From contig NZ_CP060418.1 in the NCBI RefSeq assembly GCF_014298075.1, positions 3,348,001 through 3,412,000 on the forward strand: a stretch of 64,000 nucleotides of DNA. Direction: 5' to 3'. Positions 30,254 through 41,023 of this stretch are shown piece by piece; within the stretch, counting starts at the first letter, position 1, and each line of letters opens with the position of its first letter. A model generated the notes under the pieces. That model was not told where the DNA came from and did no database searches. It worked only from the letters and a program-made list of their open reading frames with translations. Position numbers and translations under genes: made by a program. The DNA is from Enterobacter sp. JUb54 (GTDB lineage Bacteria > Pseudomonadota > Gammaproteobacteria > Enterobacterales > Enterobacteriaceae).

Positions 30254-30572
30254 GCGCTAAAATACAAAAAACTTATCAAGCGCTCATTATTTAAACGAAA
30301 CGGTTATTCCCGCGCTGGCCTGATAACAAAGAAACCCAGATACCACGCGGCCTGCAGACGCATTCACACTATTTCGCCTCGCAGACAAAAGAACACGTTA
30401 TCCTTGCTGCTCCCGGTTCTTCTCTCATGGTCATCCATTGCCATACATATATAGCAATGGAAAACGCCCTTCCGCGATGGTGAATTAAGCAGCGGCTTTG
30501 ACGCATGACAAAGCGCCCGCCACCGACACCTTTCTATAATCAGGCCCGTTTCTTCATGACTGGTGTGAATCT

Positions 30573-31694
30573 ATGGCTTATCAACTGAACATTAACTGGC
30601 CCGAGTTTTTAGAGAAGTACTGGCAAAAGCAGCCGGTAGTGTTAAAGCAGGCTTTCCCGAACTTCGTCGATCCGATTACCCCGGACGAGCTGGCTGGCCT
30701 GGCCATGGAGCCGGAAGTCGACAGTCGCCTGGTAAGCCTGGTCAACGATCAGTGGCAGGCCAGCAACGGGCCGTTTGAACATTTCGACGGTCTGGGCGAG
30801 ACCGGCTGGTCCCTGCTGGCCCAGGCGGTGAACCACTGGCATATGCCTGCCGCCGAACTGGTCCGCCCGTTCCGCGTTCTGCCGGACTGGCGCCTGGACG
30901 ATCTGATGATCTCCTTCTCGGTCCCCGGCGGCGGCGTGGGTCCGCATATCGACCAGTATGATGTCTTTATTATTCAGGGAATGGGCAGCCGTCGCTGGCG
31001 CGTTGGGGACAAGCTGCCGATGCGCCAGTTCTGTCCGCACCCGGCGCTGCTGCATGTCGATCCTTTCCCACCGATCATCGATGAAGATCTGGAACCTGGC
31101 GATATTCTCTATATTCCGCCGGGATTCCCACACGATGGCATCACCCACGAGACCGCGCTGAACTACTCTGTGGGCTTCCGTGGCCCTAATGGCCGCGACC
31201 TGATCAGCAGCTTTGCGGACTATGCGCTGGAAAACGACCTCGGCGGCGAACACTACAGCGATCCGGACCTCACCTGTCGCGAACATCCTGGCCGGGTAGA
31301 AGAGTACGAACTCGAACGCCTGCGCACGATGATGATCGACATGATTAACCAGCCGGAAGACTTTACCCAGTGGTTCGGCCGCTTCGCGACCACGCCACGT
31401 CATGAGCTGGACGTCGCCCCGGCGGAACCGCCGTATGCTGAAGATGAAATCGTCGATGCACTGGCCGGCGGGGAAAACCTGTGCCGCCTGAGCGGACTGC
31501 GGGTGCTGCATATCGGCGACAGCTTCTTTGTGAACAGCGAGCGTCTGGAAACAACCGATGCTCAGTCGCTGGACGCCCTGTGCCGTTACACCACCCTGAG
31601 CCAGCAAGAGCTGGGCGATGCGCTGCAGAACCCGGCCTTTGTGACGGAACTGACGCGCCTGATCAACCAGGGCTACTGGTACTTCGAAGAGTAA
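30573..31694 (+). CDS. roxA: Ribosomal protein uL16 arginine 3-hydroxylase
   Basis: A 373-residue JmjC-fold 2-oxoglutarate/Fe(II) oxygenase (YcfD/RoxA) that hydroxylates an arginine of ribosomal protein L16. The iron ligands are His125 and Asp127 (VGPHIDQYD) and His187 (PGFPHDGI), the same numbering as in E. coli. The C-terminal winged-helix/dimer region ends NQGYWYFEE. In E. coli the gene is next to phoPQ; here the two-component genes downstream are cusRS, so the locus has been rearranged relative to K-12. The 3' end is convergent with cusS. Confidence 0.95.
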   Translation: MAYQLNINWPEFLEKYWQKQPVVLKQAFPNFVDPITPDELAGLAMEPEVDSRLVSLVNDQWQASNGPFEHFDGLGETGWSLLAQAVNHWHMPAAELVRPFRVLPDWRLDDLMISFSVPGGGVGPHIDQYDVFIIQGMGSRRWRVGDKLPMRQFCPHPALLHVDPFPPIIDEDLEPGDILYIPPGFPHDGITHETALNYSVGFRGPNGRDLISSFADYALENDLGGEHYSDPDLTCREHPGRVEEYELERLRTMMIDMINQPEDFTQWFGRFATTPRHELDVAPAEPPYAEDEIVDALAGGENLCRLSGLRVLHIGDSFFVNSERLETTDAQSLDALCRYTTLSQQELGDALQNPAFVTELTRLINQGYWYFEE

Positions 31695-31749
31695 TCCCGC
31701 CGTACTACCGCCGGATAGCCGGGAGCCTGATAGCTCCGGCTTCCGGCAG

Positions 31750-33201
31750 TTACAACTGCTGCGTTGGTAACGTCAGGATAAACCGCGTTGAGCGGCTGTC
31801 GGACTCCACCGCCACGCTGCCGTGATGGGCCGTCACAATAGACTTCACGATCGCCAGGCCGATCCCACTCCCCTCGCCGCTGCGCTGGCGGGACGGGTCG
31901 ACGCGATAGAAACGATCGAACAGCCGGGGCAAATGCTCGGCGGCAATCGGCTTACCGGGGTTTTCCACCACCAGCGTCACCTGCCCCTGGCGTTCATGGA
32001 TATGGATCGTCACCGCCTGCTGGGCCGGGGTATAGCGAATGGCGTTCGATAGCAGGTTACCGATCGCCCGGCGCAGCATCAGCGGATCGCCGGTCACCCA
32101 ACCAGCGCTCCCGCTCAGACGCAGCGTCACCGCCTGCTCTTCGGCCCACGCCTCGAAGAAGTCGAACACCTTATTGACCTCATCCACCAGATTCATGGTT
32201 TTCTGCTCAGGCGTCAGTTGGTTATTGTCCGCCTGCGCCAGAAACAGCATGTCGCTGACCATCCGCGACATCCGCGAGAACTCTTCCAGATTGGAGTACA
32301 GCACCTCTTCCAGCTCTTTCTGATTACGAGTCTGGCTGAGAGCGATTTCGGTTTGCGTCACCAGGTTGGTGATCGGCGTGCGGATCTCATGGGCAATGTC
32401 GGCGGAGAAGTTCGACTGGCGCGTAAAGACATCCTCAATACGTTCCAGCATATGGTTAAAAGAGAGCACCAGCCGTTCCAGTTCAACCGGGACACGGCCA
32501 GGATCTAAACGCACGTCGAGATCTTTCGAAGTGATGTTCTGAATCTGTCGGCTGACCTGGCGAATGGGTTTGTGCCCCTGATAGACCACGAACAGCACAA
32601 TCAGGATGATAAGCAGGCTGATCACCGACGCCGCCGACACCAGCTTCGCCTTCAGCTCATTAATATAGTGCAGATGGAAATCGATCGATAAGGCCATCAG
32701 CAGGTGATACGCCGGTTTGCCATCCGCCTGCTTGCCGAGGGGCAGCATAATCAGCCGCCAGGCGCGGGTCTGCAGCTGATGATTATCATGGGTCATGACC
32801 TGCGGGTGCGGGTCGGTCCACGAGATCACGCTCCCGTCCTGCAGCTGCGCCGCCAGCCCCGGAGTGCGCAGAATATGGCTCAGGTCCGGGCCATTTGGCG
32901 ACTGGAACAGGATCGTGCCGTTGGCATCATCCAGACAGATAAAGACATTGGCATAGCCATCGATAACGTTTTTCAGGATTTCCAGCCGTCGCGCCTGCGA
33001 GTCATCGCCATGATTGAGCACCGTTTCCAGGGTGGTCGCCAGCTGCTTTAAGTCGTGAACGTCGCGCTCTTCAAAGTGCGCTTTGACCGAGTTGATCATT
33101 ATCCAGGTGAACGCAAAGAACGCCACCACCGTCGCCAGGCTGATAAAAAAGGTCAGCCGGGTCGCCAGCGAAAACGGCCGCTGCAGCCACTTACTCGCCA
33201 T
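31750..33201 (-). CDS. cusS: Copper/silver sensor histidine kinase CusS
   Basis: A 483-residue membrane kinase with two membrane helices (about 15-37 and 180-205) flanking a periplasmic metal-sensing domain, then HAMP, HisKA with [15 protein letters not shown] (phospho-His) and HATPase with [11 protein letters not shown] and [15 protein letters not shown] chose the ATG at 33201, which overlaps the end of cusR. The periplasmic part lacks the methionine/histidine-rich MMMPGHGHGHM stretch that E. coli CusS has and carries only [11 protein letters not shown] there. It senses periplasmic Cu(I)/Ag(I) and phosphorylates CusR. Confidence 0.93.
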   Translation of the reverse strand: MASKWLQRPFSLATRLTFFISLATVVAFFAFTWIMINSVKAHFEERDVHDLKQLATTLETVLNHGDDSQARRLEILKNVIDGYANVFICLDDANGTILFQSPNGPDLSHILRTPGLAAQLQDGSVISWTDPHPQVMTHDNHQLQTRAWRLIMLPLGKQADGKPAYHLLMALSIDFHLHYINELKAKLVSAASVISLLIILIVLFVVYQGHKPIRQVSRQIQNITSKDLDVRLDPGRVPVELERLVLSFNHMLERIEDVFTRQSNFSADIAHEIRTPITNLVTQTEIALSQTRNQKELEEVLYSNLEEFSRMSRMVSDMLFLAQADNNQLTPEQKTMNLVDEVNKVFDFFEAWAEEQAVTLRLSGSAGWVTGDPLMLRRAIGNLLSNAIRYTPAQQAVTIHIHERQGQVTLVVENPGKPIAAEHLPRLFDRFYRVDPSRQRSGEGSGIGLAIVKSIVTAHHGSVAVESDSRSTRFILTLPTQQL

Positions 33202-33874
33202 CCGGCACCTCAAGCATATAGCCGACGCCGCGCACGGTCTGGATAAGCTTCGGCTCAAAATCATTATCTATTTTGGCCCGCAGCCGCTTCACCGCCACGT
33301 CGATGGCGTTGGTGTCGCTGTCAAAGTTCATATCCCAGACCTGGGAGGCAATCAGCGACCGGGGCAGTACCTCCCCCTGATGACGCAGGAAGAACTCCAG
33401 TAGCGTGAACTCTTTGCTGGTCAGGGTGATCCGCGCGCCGCTGCGGGTTACTTTGCGGCTGGGCAGGTCGACGAATAAATCCGCCGCCTGAAACTGGTTT
33501 TCGACGATAGCCGACGCCCCGCGCCGCAGCAGGGTTCTTACCCGCGCCAGCAGTTCGGCAAACGCGAACGGCTTCACCAGATAATCATCCGCCCCCAGCT
33601 CCAGCCCCTTGACCCGGTGCTCGACGGTACCCAGCGCCGTCAGCAGCAGAACCGGCATGCTTTTCCCGGCGGCGCGCAGCATTCTGACAATATCCCAGCC
33701 GTTCACATCCGGCAGCATAATGTCGAGGATCAGCAGGTCATAATCGCCGGTCATCGCCAGGTGATAGCCGTTCAGGCCGTTATCGGCCAGATCGACGACA
33801 AAACCGGACTCCGTCAGCCCTTTGGTCAGGTACTCACCGGTTTTCTTCTCATCTTCGACGATCAAAATCTTCAT
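33191..33874 (-). CDS. cusR: Copper response regulator CusR
   Basis: A 227-residue OmpR-family regulator: receiver domain with [15 protein letters not shown] (phospho-Asp in DIM) and a C-terminal winged helix ([20 protein letters not shown] and [20 protein letters not shown]). It starts at [16 protein letters not shown]; five upstream codons are in frame. It is near-identical in pattern to E. coli CusR. It activates the divergent cusCFBA operon from the perfect CusR box between the two operons. Confidence 0.95.
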   Translation of the reverse strand: MKILIVEDEKKTGEYLTKGLTESGFVVDLADNGLNGYHLAMTGDYDLLILDIMLPDVNGWDIVRMLRAAGKSMPVLLLTALGTVEHRVKGLELGADDYLVKPFAFAELLARVRTLLRRGASAIVENQFQAADLFVDLPSRKVTRSGARITLTSKEFTLLEFFLRHQGEVLPRSLIASQVWDMNFDSDTNAIDVAVKRLRAKIDNDFEPKLIQTVRGVGYMLEVPDGE

Positions 33875-33949
33875 GACATGCTCCTTCACGCGCCGTTTGT
33901 GCGGGTTTCCAATTCTAGTGGAGAGCGACCGGATAGCAATGAATTCTCA

Positions 33950-33975
33950 GGAAAATGACAGCATTGTCATTTTCC
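33950..33975. promoter_or_regulatory. CusR box between cusRS and cusCFBA
   Basis: Perfect inverted repeat with arms GGAAAATGACA and TGTCATTTTCC around GCAT. It contains the core AAAATGACA / TTGTCATTTT of the E. coli CusR box. It lies about 75 bases from each start codon and would control both divergent operons. Confidence 0.9.
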
Positions 33976-34047
33976 TGTCACGCGTCGAACAGAGGCGGTT
34001 TTGTAAAGTACCAGCCATTCAATCATCGCCAAAAAACGACCTGCCCT

Positions 34048-35433
34048 ATGCGCACATTAAAGCTCATCACGCTCAGCGTGGTCTTTGCTCTGACCGGCTG
34101 TCTCTCGCTGGCGCCAGAGTACCAGCAGCCGGCCTCGCCGGTGCCGCAGCAGTTCTCGCTCAGCCAGAACAAACTGGTCGCCGCCACTGCCCACTATCAG
34201 GATACCGGCTGGCGGACGTTTTTCGTCGACCCGCAGGTCAAATCGCTGATTGGCGAAGCGCTGCTGAACAACCGTGATTTGCGCATGGCGACGCTCAAGG
34301 TTCAGGAGGCGCGAGCGCAATATGGCGTCACCGACGCCGACCGCTACCCGCAGCTGAACAGCGCCGCCAGCACCACCTACAGCGGCAAACTCAAAGGCGA
34401 TACCACCACCAACAGCGACTATCAGGCCGGGCTTAACCTCAGCTTCGATCTCGATTTCTTCGGCCGACTGAAGAACTTAAGCGAGGCCGACCGGCAAAAC
34501 TATTTCGCCAGCGAAGAGGCCCGCCGGGCGGTCCATATCCTGCTGATCTCCAATGTGTCGCAAAGCTATTTCAACCAGCGCCTGGCCTGGGCCCAGCTAC
34601 AGGTGGCCCAGGAAACATTGCAGAACTATCAGCAGTCCTACGCCTTTGTGGAGAAACAACTGCTGACCGGCAGCACCAATGTGCTGGCTCTGGAGCAGGC
34701 TCGCGGGGTGATCGAAAGCACCCGCGCCGATATCGCCAAACGTGAAGGCGAACTGGCGCAGGCCAACAATGCGTTACAGCTGCTGCTCGGCAGCTATCAG
34801 CATCTGCCCGATGACGCGGCCAGCAGCCTGCTTGATATCAACGGCGTGGTCTTACCGCCCGGGCTGTCGTCGCAGATCCTGTTGCAGCGCCCGGATATCT
34901 TAGAAGCCGAGCACGGTTTACGCGCCGCCAATGCCAATATTGGCGCCGCACGCGCGGCATTTTTCCCGTCGATAACCTTAACCAGTTCGTTATCCAGCAG
35001 CAGCACCGACCTATCGCGCTTATTTAACCCCGCCAGCGGGTTGTGGAATTTCGTCCCCAACATCGAGCTGCCGATTTTTAACGCCGGGCGCAATCAGTCC
35101 AACCTCGATCTTGCCGAAATCCGCCAGCAGCAGTCGGTGGTGAATTACGAACAAAAAATCCAGACCGCGTTTAAAGAGGTCGCCGACGCCCTGGCCCTGC
35201 GCCAGAGCCTGGCCGACCAAATCAGCGCCCAGCAGCGCTACCTCGCCTCGCTGCAAATCACACTGCAGCGGGCAAGAACGCTCTATCAGCACGGGGCGGT
35301 GAGCTACATCGAAGTGCTGGACGCCGAGCGTTCGCTGTTCACCACCCGGCAAACCCTGCTGGACCTCAACTACGCCCGTCAGGTCAACGAAATCGCACTG
35401 TTCACCGCCCTTGGCGGCGGATGGGTGGAATAA
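34048..35433 (+). CDS. cusC: Outer-membrane efflux channel CusC
   Basis: A 461-residue TolC-family lipoprotein: signal peptide with lipobox LTGC (cysteine near residue 17), then APEYQQPASPVP and two repeats of long coiled helices with beta strands (LSFDLDFFGRL, NFVPNIELPIF). I start it at the ATG at 34048, which gives the lipoprotein signal; the upstream extension crosses the CusR box. It forms the outer-membrane exit of the Cu(I)/Ag(I) pump with CusB and CusA. Confidence 0.94.
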   Translation: MRTLKLITLSVVFALTGCLSLAPEYQQPASPVPQQFSLSQNKLVAATAHYQDTGWRTFFVDPQVKSLIGEALLNNRDLRMATLKVQEARAQYGVTDADRYPQLNSAASTTYSGKLKGDTTTNSDYQAGLNLSFDLDFFGRLKNLSEADRQNYFASEEARRAVHILLISNVSQSYFNQRLAWAQLQVAQETLQNYQQSYAFVEKQLLTGSTNVLALEQARGVIESTRADIAKREGELAQANNALQLLLGSYQHLPDDAASSLLDINGVVLPPGLSSQILLQRPDILEAEHGLRAANANIGAARAAFFPSITLTSSLSSSSTDLSRLFNPASGLWNFVPNIELPIFNAGRNQSNLDLAEIRQQQSVVNYEQKIQTAFKEVADALALRQSLADQISAQQRYLASLQITLQRARTLYQHGAVSYIEVLDAERSLFTTRQTLLDLNYARQVNEIALFTALGGGWVE

Positions 35434-35462
35434 CTTTTTACTTACTCTCAGGAGCATGAATC

Positions 35463-35810
35463 ATGAATCAGGTCACGAAAACGATCGTTTTTGGCTTTCT
35501 TTCCGCAGTGATGTTTAGCGCCCAGGCCGCTGAGCACCAGCATGGCGACATGATGAACAGTCAGCCTGCCGCGCAGCAGGCGCAGGCCATCAGCGCCACC
35601 GGCGAAGTCAAATCCATTGATATGGAAAGCAAAAAGGTCACCATCGCCCACGATGCCATCCCGGCCGTGAACTGGCCGCCGATGACCATGCGCTTCACCA
35701 TCACCCCGCAAACCCAGCTCAACGACATTAAAACCGGCAGCAAAGTCGCCTTTACCTTTGTGCAGCAGGGCAACCTCTCCTTATTACAGGACATCCATCT
35801 CGCGCAATAA
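35463..35810 (+). CDS. cusF: Periplasmic copper/silver chaperone CusF
   Basis: A 115-residue periplasmic protein with a signal peptide cleaved at about FSAQA-AEHQ, followed by a small beta-barrel. The Cu(I)/Ag(I) site known for CusF is complete: His63, Trp71 (cation-pi cap), Met74 and Met76 in HDAIPAVNWPPMTMRF. It delivers metal to CusB. It is preceded by CTCAGGAGCATGAATC. Confidence 0.94.
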   Translation: MNQVTKTIVFGFLSAVMFSAQAAEHQHGDMMNSQPAAQQAQAISATGEVKSIDMESKKVTIAHDAIPAVNWPPMTMRFTITPQTQLNDIKTGSKVAFTFVQQGNLSLLQDIHLAQ

Positions 35811-35843
35811 CGGCCCACGGAGATAACCACCAATAACGTTGAT

Positions 35844-37157
35844 ATGGATAAAGATATGGCATCGTTCACCCGCAAAAACAGTGCGCTAATCATCGGCAGT
35901 ATGCTGATTGGCGGTCTTATCTCCGCAGGCCTGTATCGCTATTTTTCGCCCCCCGCCGTAGCAGACAGCGCGGTGGCGAGCGGCGAACACGCCGCCCGTA
36001 AAGTCTTGTTCTGGTATGACCCGATGTACCCCAACACCCGTTTTGATAAGCCGGGAAAGTCGCCGTTTATGGACATGGACCTGGTAGCAAAATATGCCGA
36101 TGAAGACGCAGCGGCGTCCAGCACGCCCGGTGTGCGCATCGACCCGACGCAAACCCAAAACCTGGGCTTAAAAACCGAACCCGTGCGCCGCGGGCCGCTG
36201 CATTTCTCGCAGCTGCTTCCGGCGAGCGTCAGCTTTAACGAATATCAGTTTGTCATTGTCCAGGCACGCTCGGCGGGGTTTATCGACAAGGTTTACCCTC
36301 TGACCGTCGGCGATAAAATCCGCCAGGGCACGCCGCTGGTCGACCTGACGATCCCCGACTGGGTCGAAGCCCAGAGTGAATATTTACTGCTGCGGGAAAC
36401 CGGCGGCACCGCCACCCAGGTAGAGGGGATCCTCGAGCGCCTGCGCCTCGCCGGGATGCCGGAGGAGGATATTCGTCGCCTCAAAGCGACGCGCAAAATC
36501 CAGACCCGCTTCACCCTCAAAGCGCCCATCGACGGCGTGATTACCGCGTTTGATTTACGCAGCGGGATGAACATCACCAAAGATAACGTAGTGGCGAAGA
36601 TTCAGGGGATGGACCCGGTGTGGATCAGCGCCGCAGTGCCGGAATCTATCGCCTGGCTGCTCAAAGACAGCTCGCAGTTTACGATCTCGGTTCCGGCGTG
36701 GCCCGATAAGACCTTCACCATCAGCAAATGGACCATTTTGCCCAGCGCCGATGCCGAGACCCGCACCCTCCAGCTGCGCCTGCAGGTGGACAACCCGGAT
36801 GAAGCGCTGAAGCCGGGAATGAACGCCTGGCTCCGGCTGAGCACGCAAAGTCAGCCGATGCTGCTGATCCCTTCTAAAGCGCTGATCGATACCGGCACCG
36901 AGCAACGGGTGATCACCGTCGATAGCGACGGGCGCTTCGTGCCGAAACGTATCGACGTCTTCCAGCAATCCAACGGCATGACCGCGGTGCGCAGCGGCCT
37001 CAGCGAAGGCGAGAACGTGGTCTCCAGCGGCCTGTTCCTGATTGATTCAGAAGCCAATATCTCCGGGGCGCTGGATCGCATGCGCGCGCAGACGCCTGCC
37101 GCAACACCAGCAAGTACGGCTCCGGCAAGCGCAGCACCGGCGGCACACGTCCACTGA
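35844..37157 (+). CDS. cusB: Membrane fusion protein CusB
   Basis: A 437-residue RND-type adaptor with an N-terminal anchor (SALIIGSMLIGGLISAGLYRYF), then the heavy-metal YHS-like segment FWYDPMYPNTRFDKPGKSPFMDMDLV rich in methionine (the Cu(I)-receiving region), lipoyl, helical-hairpin and beta-barrel domains, and a disordered alanine/proline-rich tail ending in HVH. An alternative start is Met5 at 35856. It links CusA with CusC and is activated by CusF. Confidence 0.93.
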   Translation: MDKDMASFTRKNSALIIGSMLIGGLISAGLYRYFSPPAVADSAVASGEHAARKVLFWYDPMYPNTRFDKPGKSPFMDMDLVAKYADEDAAASSTPGVRIDPTQTQNLGLKTEPVRRGPLHFSQLLPASVSFNEYQFVIVQARSAGFIDKVYPLTVGDKIRQGTPLVDLTIPDWVEAQSEYLLLRETGGTATQVEGILERLRLAGMPEEDIRRLKATRKIQTRFTLKAPIDGVITAFDLRSGMNITKDNVVAKIQGMDPVWISAAVPESIAWLLKDSSQFTISVPAWPDKTFTISKWTILPSADAETRTLQLRLQVDNPDEALKPGMNAWLRLSTQSQPMLLIPSKALIDTGTEQRVITVDSDGRFVPKRIDVFQQSNGMTAVRSGLSEGENVVSSGLFLIDSEANISGALDRMRAQTPAATPASTAPASAAPAAHVH

Positions 37158-37168
37158 GGAAATGACAA

Positions 37169-40100
37169 ATGATTGAATGGATAATCCGTCGCTCGGTGGC
37201 CAACCGTTTTCTGGTGATGATGGGCGCGCTGTTTCTCAGTATCTGGGGCACCTGGACCATCGTGCATACGCCGGTCGATGCCCTGCCGGACCTCTCCGAT
37301 GTGCAGGTGATCGTCAAGACCAGCTATCCCGGTCAGGCGCCGCAGATCGTTGAAAACCAGGTCACCTGGCCGCTGACCACCACCATGCTGTCGGTGCCGG
37401 GCGCCAAAACGGTGCGCGGCTTCTCGCAGTTTGGCGACTCCTACGTGTACGTGATTTTTGAAGACGGTACCGACCCGTACTGGGCGCGCTCCCGCGTGCT
37501 GGAATATCTCAATCAGGTGCAGAGCAAGCTGCCCTCAGGCGTCAGCGCCGAGATGGGCCCCGATGCCACCGGCGTGGGCTGGATCTTTGAATACGCCCTG
37601 GTCGACCGCAGCGGTAAGCATGACCTTGCCGAACTGCGCTCGCTGCAGGACTGGTTTTTGAAGTATGAGCTGAAAACCATCCCCAACGTCTCCGAAGTGG
37701 CGTCGGTGGGCGGCGTGGTCAAAGAGTATCAGATTGTCGTCGACCCGCAGAAGCTGACCCAGTACGGCATCAGCCTGTCGATGGTGAAATCGGCGCTGGA
37801 TGCCTCGAACCAGGAGGCGGGCGGCTCGTCGGTCGAACTGGCGGAAGCGGAGTATATGGTACGCGCCAGCGGCTATCTGCAGACGCTGGATGACTTCAAC
37901 AACATCGTGCTGAAAACCGGCGCGAACGGCGTGCCGGTCTACCTGCGCGATGTCGCCCGCGTGCAAATTGGCCCGGAAATGCGCCGCGGTATTGCCGAAC
38001 TGAACGGCGAAGGCGAAGTGGCCGGCGGCGTGGTGATCCTGCGCTCCGGCAAGAATGCCCGCGACGTGATCGCCGCGGTGAAAGACAAGCTGGAGACGCT
38101 GAAAGGCAGCCTGCCGCCCGGCGTGGAGATCGTCACCACCTACGATCGCAGCCAGTTGATCGACCGGGCGATCGACAACCTCAGCTACAAACTGCTGGAA
38201 GAGTTTATCGTGGTGGCGCTGGTCTGCGCCCTGTTCCTGTGGCACATCCGCTCCGCCCTGGTGGCGATTATTTCTCTGCCGCTCGGCCTGTGTATCGCCT
38301 TTATCGTGATGCATTTCCAGGGACTGAACGCCAATATTATGTCGCTCGGCGGGATCGCCATTGCCGTCGGGGCGATGGTGGACGCCGCCATCGTGATGAT
38401 TGAAAACGCCCATAAACGGCTGGAAGAGTGGCAGCATCACCATCCACAGCAAAAGCTCAGTAACGACACGCGCTGGAAAATCATCACCGACGCCTCGGTG
38501 GAGGTTGGCCCGGCGCTGTTTATCAGCCTGTTGATTATCACCCTGTCGTTCATCCCGATTTTCACCCTCGAAGGCCAGGAGGGGAAACTGTTTGGCCCCC
38601 TCGCCTTTACCAAAACCTGGTCCATGGCGGGCGCGGCGCTGCTGGCGATCGTGGTGATCCCGATCCTGATGGGATTCTGGATCCGCGGTAAGATCCCAGC
38701 GGAAACCAGCAACCCGCTCAACCGCTTCCTGATCCGCATCTACCATCCGCTGCTGCTGAAGGTCCTGCACTGGCCAAAGACCACGCTGCTGATTGCCCTG
38801 CTGTCGATCCTCACCATCATCTGGCCGCTTAACCGCGTCGGCGGCGAATTCCTGCCGCAGATTAATGAAGGCGACCTGCTGTATATGCCCTCGACGCTGC
38901 CGGGGATCTCGGCGGCGCAGGCGGCAGATATGCTGCAGAAAACCGACAAGCTGATCATGACCGTGCCAGAAGTGGCCCGGGTGTTCGGCAAGACCGGTAA
39001 AGCGGAGACCGCCACCGACTCCGCGCCGCTGGAAATGGTCGAAACCACCATTCAGCTTAAGCCGCAGGATCAGTGGCGGCCGGGAATGACCATGGAGAAG
39101 ATTATCGAGGAGCTGGATAAAACCGTGCGCCTGCCGGGGCTGGCGAATCTATGGGTGCCGCCGATCCGCAACCGCATTGATATGCTCTCCACCGGGATCA
39201 AAAGCCCGATCGGCATTAAGGTCTCCGGGACGGTGCTGTCCGATATCGACGAGGTCGCCGAACGGATCGAAGTTGTCGCCCGTACCGTGCCGGGCGTCAC
39301 CTCGGCGCTGGCGGAACGCCTGGTGGGCGGACGCTATCTCAACATCGATATTCAGCGCGAGAAAGCCGCCCGCTACGGCATGACCATCGGCGACGTCCAG
39401 CTGTTCGTCTCCTCCGCCATCGGCGGCGCCATGGTGGGCGAAACGGTCGAAGGCGTTGAACGCTACCCGATCAACATTCGCTACCCGCAGAGCTATCGCG
39501 ACAGCCCGGAAGCCCTGCGCCAGCTGCCGATCCTGACGCCGCTGAAGCAGCAGATCACCCTCGGCGACGTGGCCGACGTGAAGGTGGTGACCGGCCCTTC
39601 GATGCTGAAAACCGAGAACGCCCGCCCGGCAAGTTGGATCTACATCGACGCCCGCGATCGCGACATGGTCTCGGTGGTGCACGATCTGCAGCAGGTCATC
39701 GCCCAGCAGGTGAAGCTGAAGCCGGGCATCAGCGTCTCTTACTCCGGGCAGTTTGAGCTGCTCGAACGCGCTAACCAGAAGTTAAAACTGATGGTGCCGA
39801 TGACGCTGATGATCATTTTCGTGCTGCTCTATCTGGCCTTCCGCCGTTTTGGTGAAGCCTTGTTGATCATCACCAGCGTGCCGTTCGCCCTCGTTGGCGG
39901 GATCTGGTTCCTCTACGCCATGGGGTTCCACCTGTCCGTGGCGACCGGCACCGGGTTTATCGCGCTGGCCGGGGTGGCGGCGGAGTTTGGCGTGGTGATG
40001 CTGATGTACCTGCGCCACGCCATTGAGGCCGACCCGACGCTGGAAAATCCGCAGACCTTCAGCGCCGAGCGGCTCGACGAAGCGCTGTATCAAGGCGCGG

Positions 40101-40324
40101 TGCTGCGCGTGCGGCCAAAGGCGATGACCGTGGCGGTGATTATCGCCGGTCTGCTGCCGATTTTATGGGGAACCGGCGCGGGATCGGAGGTGATGAGCCG
40201 TATCGCCGCGCCGATGATCGGCGGAATGATCACCGCCCCGCTGCTGTCGCTGTTTATCATCCCGGCGGCCTATAAGCTGATGTGGCTGTACCGCCACCGG
40301 CAGAAACCGCCCGCGTCATCGTAA
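37169..40324 (+). CDS. cusA: Copper/silver RND efflux pump CusA
   Basis: A 1051-residue heavy-metal RND transporter with 12 membrane helices and two large periplasmic loops. The methionine triad that binds Cu(I)/Ag(I) is at Met573, Met623 and Met672, exactly the numbering of E. coli CusA. Proton-relay helix 4 has [23 protein letters not shown]. It is the last gene of cusCFBA and is followed by a terminator. Confidence 0.96.
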   Translation: MIEWIIRRSVANRFLVMMGALFLSIWGTWTIVHTPVDALPDLSDVQVIVKTSYPGQAPQIVENQVTWPLTTTMLSVPGAKTVRGFSQFGDSYVYVIFEDGTDPYWARSRVLEYLNQVQSKLPSGVSAEMGPDATGVGWIFEYALVDRSGKHDLAELRSLQDWFLKYELKTIPNVSEVASVGGVVKEYQIVVDPQKLTQYGISLSMVKSALDASNQEAGGSSVELAEAEYMVRASGYLQTLDDFNNIVLKTGANGVPVYLRDVARVQIGPEMRRGIAELNGEGEVAGGVVILRSGKNARDVIAAVKDKLETLKGSLPPGVEIVTTYDRSQLIDRAIDNLSYKLLEEFIVVALVCALFLWHIRSALVAIISLPLGLCIAFIVMHFQGLNANIMSLGGIAIAVGAMVDAAIVMIENAHKRLEEWQHHHPQQKLSNDTRWKIITDASVEVGPALFISLLIITLSFIPIFTLEGQEGKLFGPLAFTKTWSMAGAALLAIVVIPILMGFWIRGKIPAETSNPLNRFLIRIYHPLLLKVLHWPKTTLLIALLSILTIIWPLNRVGGEFLPQINEGDLLYMPSTLPGISAAQAADMLQKTDKLIMTVPEVARVFGKTGKAETATDSAPLEMVETTIQLKPQDQWRPGMTMEKIIEELDKTVRLPGLANLWVPPIRNRIDMLSTGIKSPIGIKVSGTVLSDIDEVAERIEVVARTVPGVTSALAERLVGGRYLNIDIQREKAARYGMTIGDVQLFVSSAIGGAMVGETVEGVERYPINIRYPQSYRDSPEALRQLPILTPLKQQITLGDVADVKVVTGPSMLKTENARPASWIYIDARDRDMVSVVHDLQQVIAQQVKLKPGISVSYSGQFELLERANQKLKLMVPMTLMIIFVLLYLAFRRFGEALLIITSVPFALVGGIWFLYAMGFHLSVATGTGFIALAGVAAEFGVVMLMYLRHAIEADPTLENPQTFSAERLDEALYQGAVLRVRPKAMTVAVIIAGLLPILWGTGAGSEVMSRIAAPMIGGMITAPLLSLFIIPAAYKLMWLYRHRQKPPASS

Positions 40325-40339
40325 GCGGCGGATACCAAG

Positions 40340-40366
40340 AGGGCGTCAACACGGCGCCCTTTTTTA
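40340..40366 (+). terminator. Rho-independent terminator of cusCFBA
   Basis: Stem AGGGCG / CGCCCT around a loop with TCAACACGG, followed by TTTTTT, 15 bases after the cusA stop. It lies inside a longer open frame of the next gene, which argues that the next gene starts downstream. Confidence 0.85.
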
Positions 40367-40455
40367 TCACCTCGGGACAGCACGGTCGGCTCTCGCAAAA
40401 ACAGGGGATCGCACTACACTGGTCATCGGATGCCACCACCAGCAGAGGGATCGCC

Positions 40456-40971
40456 TTGCAAACCGTTCGTACCGTGCCGTTACCCGGAAATAGCCGGATC
40501 GTAAATCTCTTTGCATCACCCGAGCTTGCTGATGCTTTCGCCATCACGCTGCCGCCAGATGCGCCTTCTGATATCAACGCCTTGGCTCATCAGGTCCTGG
40601 AGAGGCCACCGCGCTGGTTCAGATGGCTGCTGGCCTGCCGGGATATCATGGTCAAACCCTTTGGCATCCACTCCTCCACGCAAATGCGCGCCGCGCTGGT
40701 TGCAGGCGGTATGCCGCACATCGATTTCTTTCCGGTAATCGCCGTAGAGAGCAACGAGCTGATCATCGGCGCCGATGACCGGCATCTGGATTTCAGGATC
40801 TCGGTGCTACAGCGTCACTGCGGTGAAGAGGATAAAAGAGAGGTTGTGCTGGCCTCCGTGGTGCACTGCCATAACCGGACCGGGAAGCTGTATATCACGC
40901 TGATTGCGCCCTTCCATCGCCTGGTGGTGCGCGCCATGCTTAAGAGAGCGGCGGCACGGGGCTGGCACTAA
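40456..40971 (+). CDS. DUF2867 family protein
   Basis: About 171 residues with DUF2867-type features: a central PRWFRWLLACRDIMVKPFGIH, then DFFPVIAVESNELIIGADDRHLDFRISV and a C-terminal YITLIAPFHRLVVRAML. I chose the TTG at 40456, which follows AGAGGGATCGCC; the ATG at 40282 would overlap cusA and include the cus terminator. The function of the family is unknown. It stands alone between cusA and uxuA. Confidence 0.7.
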   Translation: MQTVRTVPLPGNSRIVNLFASPELADAFAITLPPDAPSDINALAHQVLERPPRWFRWLLACRDIMVKPFGIHSSTQMRAALVAGGMPHIDFFPVIAVESNELIIGADDRHLDFRISVLQRHCGEEDKREVVLASVVHCHNRTGKLYITLIAPFHRLVVRAMLKRAAARGWH

Positions 40972-41023
40972 GCCACCTACCACGCAACGCCAACCGGGGG
41001 CCTGCTACCCCCGGCGACGAACG

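Noticed and set aside
31715-31742. Strong terminator between roxA and cusS
   Set aside because: An imperfect hairpin (GGAGC / GCTCC with flanking GCC / GGC) is present but lacks a clear U-run on either strand.
37535-38770. 411-codon open frame antisense to cusA, and similar long antisense frames over roxA, uxaC, cutF and cusCFBA
   Set aside because: All lie opposite well-recognised genes, have unnatural composition and no start signals.
40282-40455. Upstream extension of the DUF2867 gene from the ATG at 40282
   Set aside because: It overlaps the cusA end and contains the cus terminator; TTG at 40456 has a ribosome-binding site.
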